The position numbers were made by a program, and so were the translations under genes. A stretch of DNA of 64,000 nt, from positions 930,001 to 994,000 of the forward strand of contig LVKA01000008.1 in assembly GCA_001709035.1 (NCBI GenBank). Reading direction: 5' to 3'. Shown one piece after another: positions 62,783-64,000 of this stretch. Each line of letters starts with the position of its first letter. The first letter of the stretch is position 1. Source of the DNA: Candidatus Thiodiazotropha endoloripes (GTDB taxonomy: Bacteria; Pseudomonadota; Gammaproteobacteria; Chromatiales; Chromatiaceae). The notes below the pieces were generated by a model, which saw only the letters and a program-made list of their open reading frames with translations, was not told where the DNA came from and ran no database searches.

Positions 62783-64000
62783 ATGTCAGATCAGGGCACG
62801 ACGGGTAACACCCCCAAGAGCATGGGTGACTATCCAATCCTGAGCCAGGTTAACTACCCGGGTGATTTGCGTAAGCTGGACCCGATCAAGCTGCGTCCAC
62901 TGGCGGTGGAAATGCGGCGATTTCTCATCGACAGTGTAGCTCAGACCGGAGGGCATCTGGCGGCTGGATTGGGGGTAGTGGAGCTGACCATTGCCCTGCA
63001 CTATGTGTTCAATACCCCCTATGACCGGCTGATCTGGGATGTGGGTCATCAGGCCTATCCACACAAGATTCTCACCGGGCGGCGCGAACGTATGGGGAGC
63101 CTGCGTAAAAAAGGTGGGCTATCCGGTTTTCCCAAGCGTAGCGAGAGTGACTATGACGCCTTCGGCACCGGCCACTCCAGCACCTCCATCGGTGCCGCAC
63201 TGGGTATGGCGGTGGCCGCCAAACAGAAGGGGGAGAACCGCAAGGTTGTCGCCATCATCGGCGATGGCGCCATGGGGGCCGGGATGGCCTTTGAGGCCCT
63301 CAATCAGGCTGGCGCCCTGGATCAGGATCTGCTGGTGATCCTCAATGACAACGATATGTCGATCTCCGAACCCGTGGGTGGGTTCAGTAATCACCTGGCG
63401 AAACTGCTCTCCGGCAAGGTCTATACCAGCATGCGTGAGGGTGGCAAATCTGCGCTCAGCCATCTGCCCCACCAGTTAAGCGATCTGGTGGGCAAATGGG
63501 AGGAGCATATGAAGGGCATGGTGATGCCAGGCACCCTGTTTGAAGAGATGGGCTTTAACTATATCGGTCCCATCGAAGGGCATGACTTCGATACCCTGAT
63601 CACCACGCTGCACAACATGCGGCATATGCGTGGCCCCCGTCTGCTGCATGTGGTGACCCAGAAGGGTAAGGGCTATATCCCGGCAGAGCAGGATCCCTGT
63701 GTCTACCATGGGGTGACTCCGTTCGATCCGGCCACCGGCAAAATGGAGAAAGGTACCAGCAGCAAGACCTATACCCAGGTATTCGGTGATTGGTTATGTC
63801 ATGTTGCCGAGCAGGATGAAAAGCTGGTCGCCATCACACCGGCCATGAGTGAAGGCTCTGGCATGGTGACCTATGCCAAACGTTTTCCACAGCGCTATTT
63901 TGACGTGGGAATCGCCGAACAGCATGCGCTCACCTTCGCGGCCGGCCTCGCCTGTGAGGGGTTGAAGCCGGTGGTGGCGATCTACTCCACTTTTCTGCAG
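62783..64000 (+). CDS. dxs: 1-deoxy-D-xylulose-5-phosphate synthase, 5' part
   Basis: The first 406 residues of Dxs are in the window, and the frame runs off the edge. Dxs joins pyruvate and glyceraldehyde-3-phosphate in the first step of the MEP isoprenoid pathway, using thiamine diphosphate. It shows [32 protein letters not shown], the cofactor motif [16 protein letters not shown] and [14 protein letters not shown]. The ATG at 62783 is preceded by AAGGAG. The long leader with the inverted repeat at 62596 may carry control elements. It lies 221 bases after cbbR. Confidence 0.97.
   Translation, partial: MSDQGTTGNTPKSMGDYPILSQVNYPGDLRKLDPIKLRPLAVEMRRFLIDSVAQTGGHLAAGLGVVELTIALHYVFNTPYDRLIWDVGHQAYPHKILTGRRERMGSLRKKGGLSGFPKRSESDYDAFGTGHSSTSIGAALGMAVAAKQKGENRKVVAIIGDGAMGAGMAFEALNQAGALDQDLLVILNDNDMSISEPVGGFSNHLAKLLSGKVYTSMREGGKSALSHLPHQLSDLVGKWEEHMKGMVMPGTLFEEMGFNYIGPIEGHDFDTLITTLHNMRHMRGPRLLHVVTQKGKGYIPAEQDPCVYHGVTPFDPATGKMEKGTSSKTYTQVFGDWLCHVAEQDEKLVAITPAMSEGSGMVTYAKRFPQRYFDVGIAEQHALTFAAGLACEGLKPVVAIYSTFLQ

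Noticed and set aside
1-64000. tRNA or rRNA genes
   Set aside because: None was recognised by eye; a covariance-model scan would be needed to exclude an unusual tRNA.

Overview
The window looks like a chromosomal segment of a sulfur-oxidising, CO2-fixing gammaproteobacterium. This is inferred from soxYZ, a form I RuBisCO operon (cbbLS-cbbQ-cbbO with divergent cbbR), a complete cbb3 oxidase locus with an Fnr-type regulator, and the gammaproteobacterial order surE-pcm-yqaA-nlpD-rpoS. A relative of the Sedimenticola / Candidatus Thiodiazotropha / Chromatiales group would fit, but the species cannot be fixed from sequence reading alone. No rRNA, tRNA, CRISPR array or intact insertion sequence was seen.

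Layout. 0-12 kb: housekeeping genes (hslR, grxC, pepN, a yadGH-type ABC exporter, a late lipid A acyltransferase, a rhodanese), plus a translationally coupled CHAD-domain protein and ParA-like ATPase pair that may act on polyphosphate granules. 12-16.5 kb: a secreted von Willebrand A (VWA) protein coupled to a very acidic membrane-anchored protein, then soxYZ. 17-23.5 kb: bepA, a DUF3365-like haem protein, an operon of unknown gene, MoxR ATPase and VWA/DUF2201 protein, and an Smr-domain protein. 23.6-28.4 kb: surE-pcm-yqaA-nlpD-rpoS and an Fnr with all four cluster cysteines. 29-37.7 kb: ccoNOQP, a tiny membrane protein missed by length cut-offs, then ccoG, ccoH, ccoI and ccoS. 40.3-45.2 kb: alaC-hom-thrC and an RpfE-like protein. 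45.2-55 kb: an accessory, partly decayed region. It holds a broken XrtA exosortase/EpsI gene, an intact XrtA-type polysaccharide deacetylase, a PhnD-like binding protein coupled to a PAS-GGDEF-EAL protein, a PlsC-like acyltransferase, a broken gene and an orphan PEP-CTERM protein. 55-64 kb: two unknown genes, cbbO, cbbQ, cbbS, cbbL, cbbR and the start of dxs.

How the parts fit together. SoxYZ carries sulfur intermediates, cbb3 oxidase respires at low oxygen under likely Fnr control, and RuBisCO with its CbbQO activase fixes carbon. RpoS, the CHAD/ParA pair and the c-di-GMP protein point to stress, storage and surface-state control.

The most unusual items are: a dispersed 35-bp hairpin repeat (consensus CTAGGGCCT-N17-AGGCCCTAG) with three 35-bp copies, a perfect 31-bp core copy and about five degenerate or half copies. 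One copy supplies the last codons and stop of a gene, and another lies inside the exosortase pseudogene. Others are the dead exosortase beside surviving exosortase-system genes, the CHAD-ParA pair, the VWA/acidic-protein pair, and the small cbb3-linked membrane protein.
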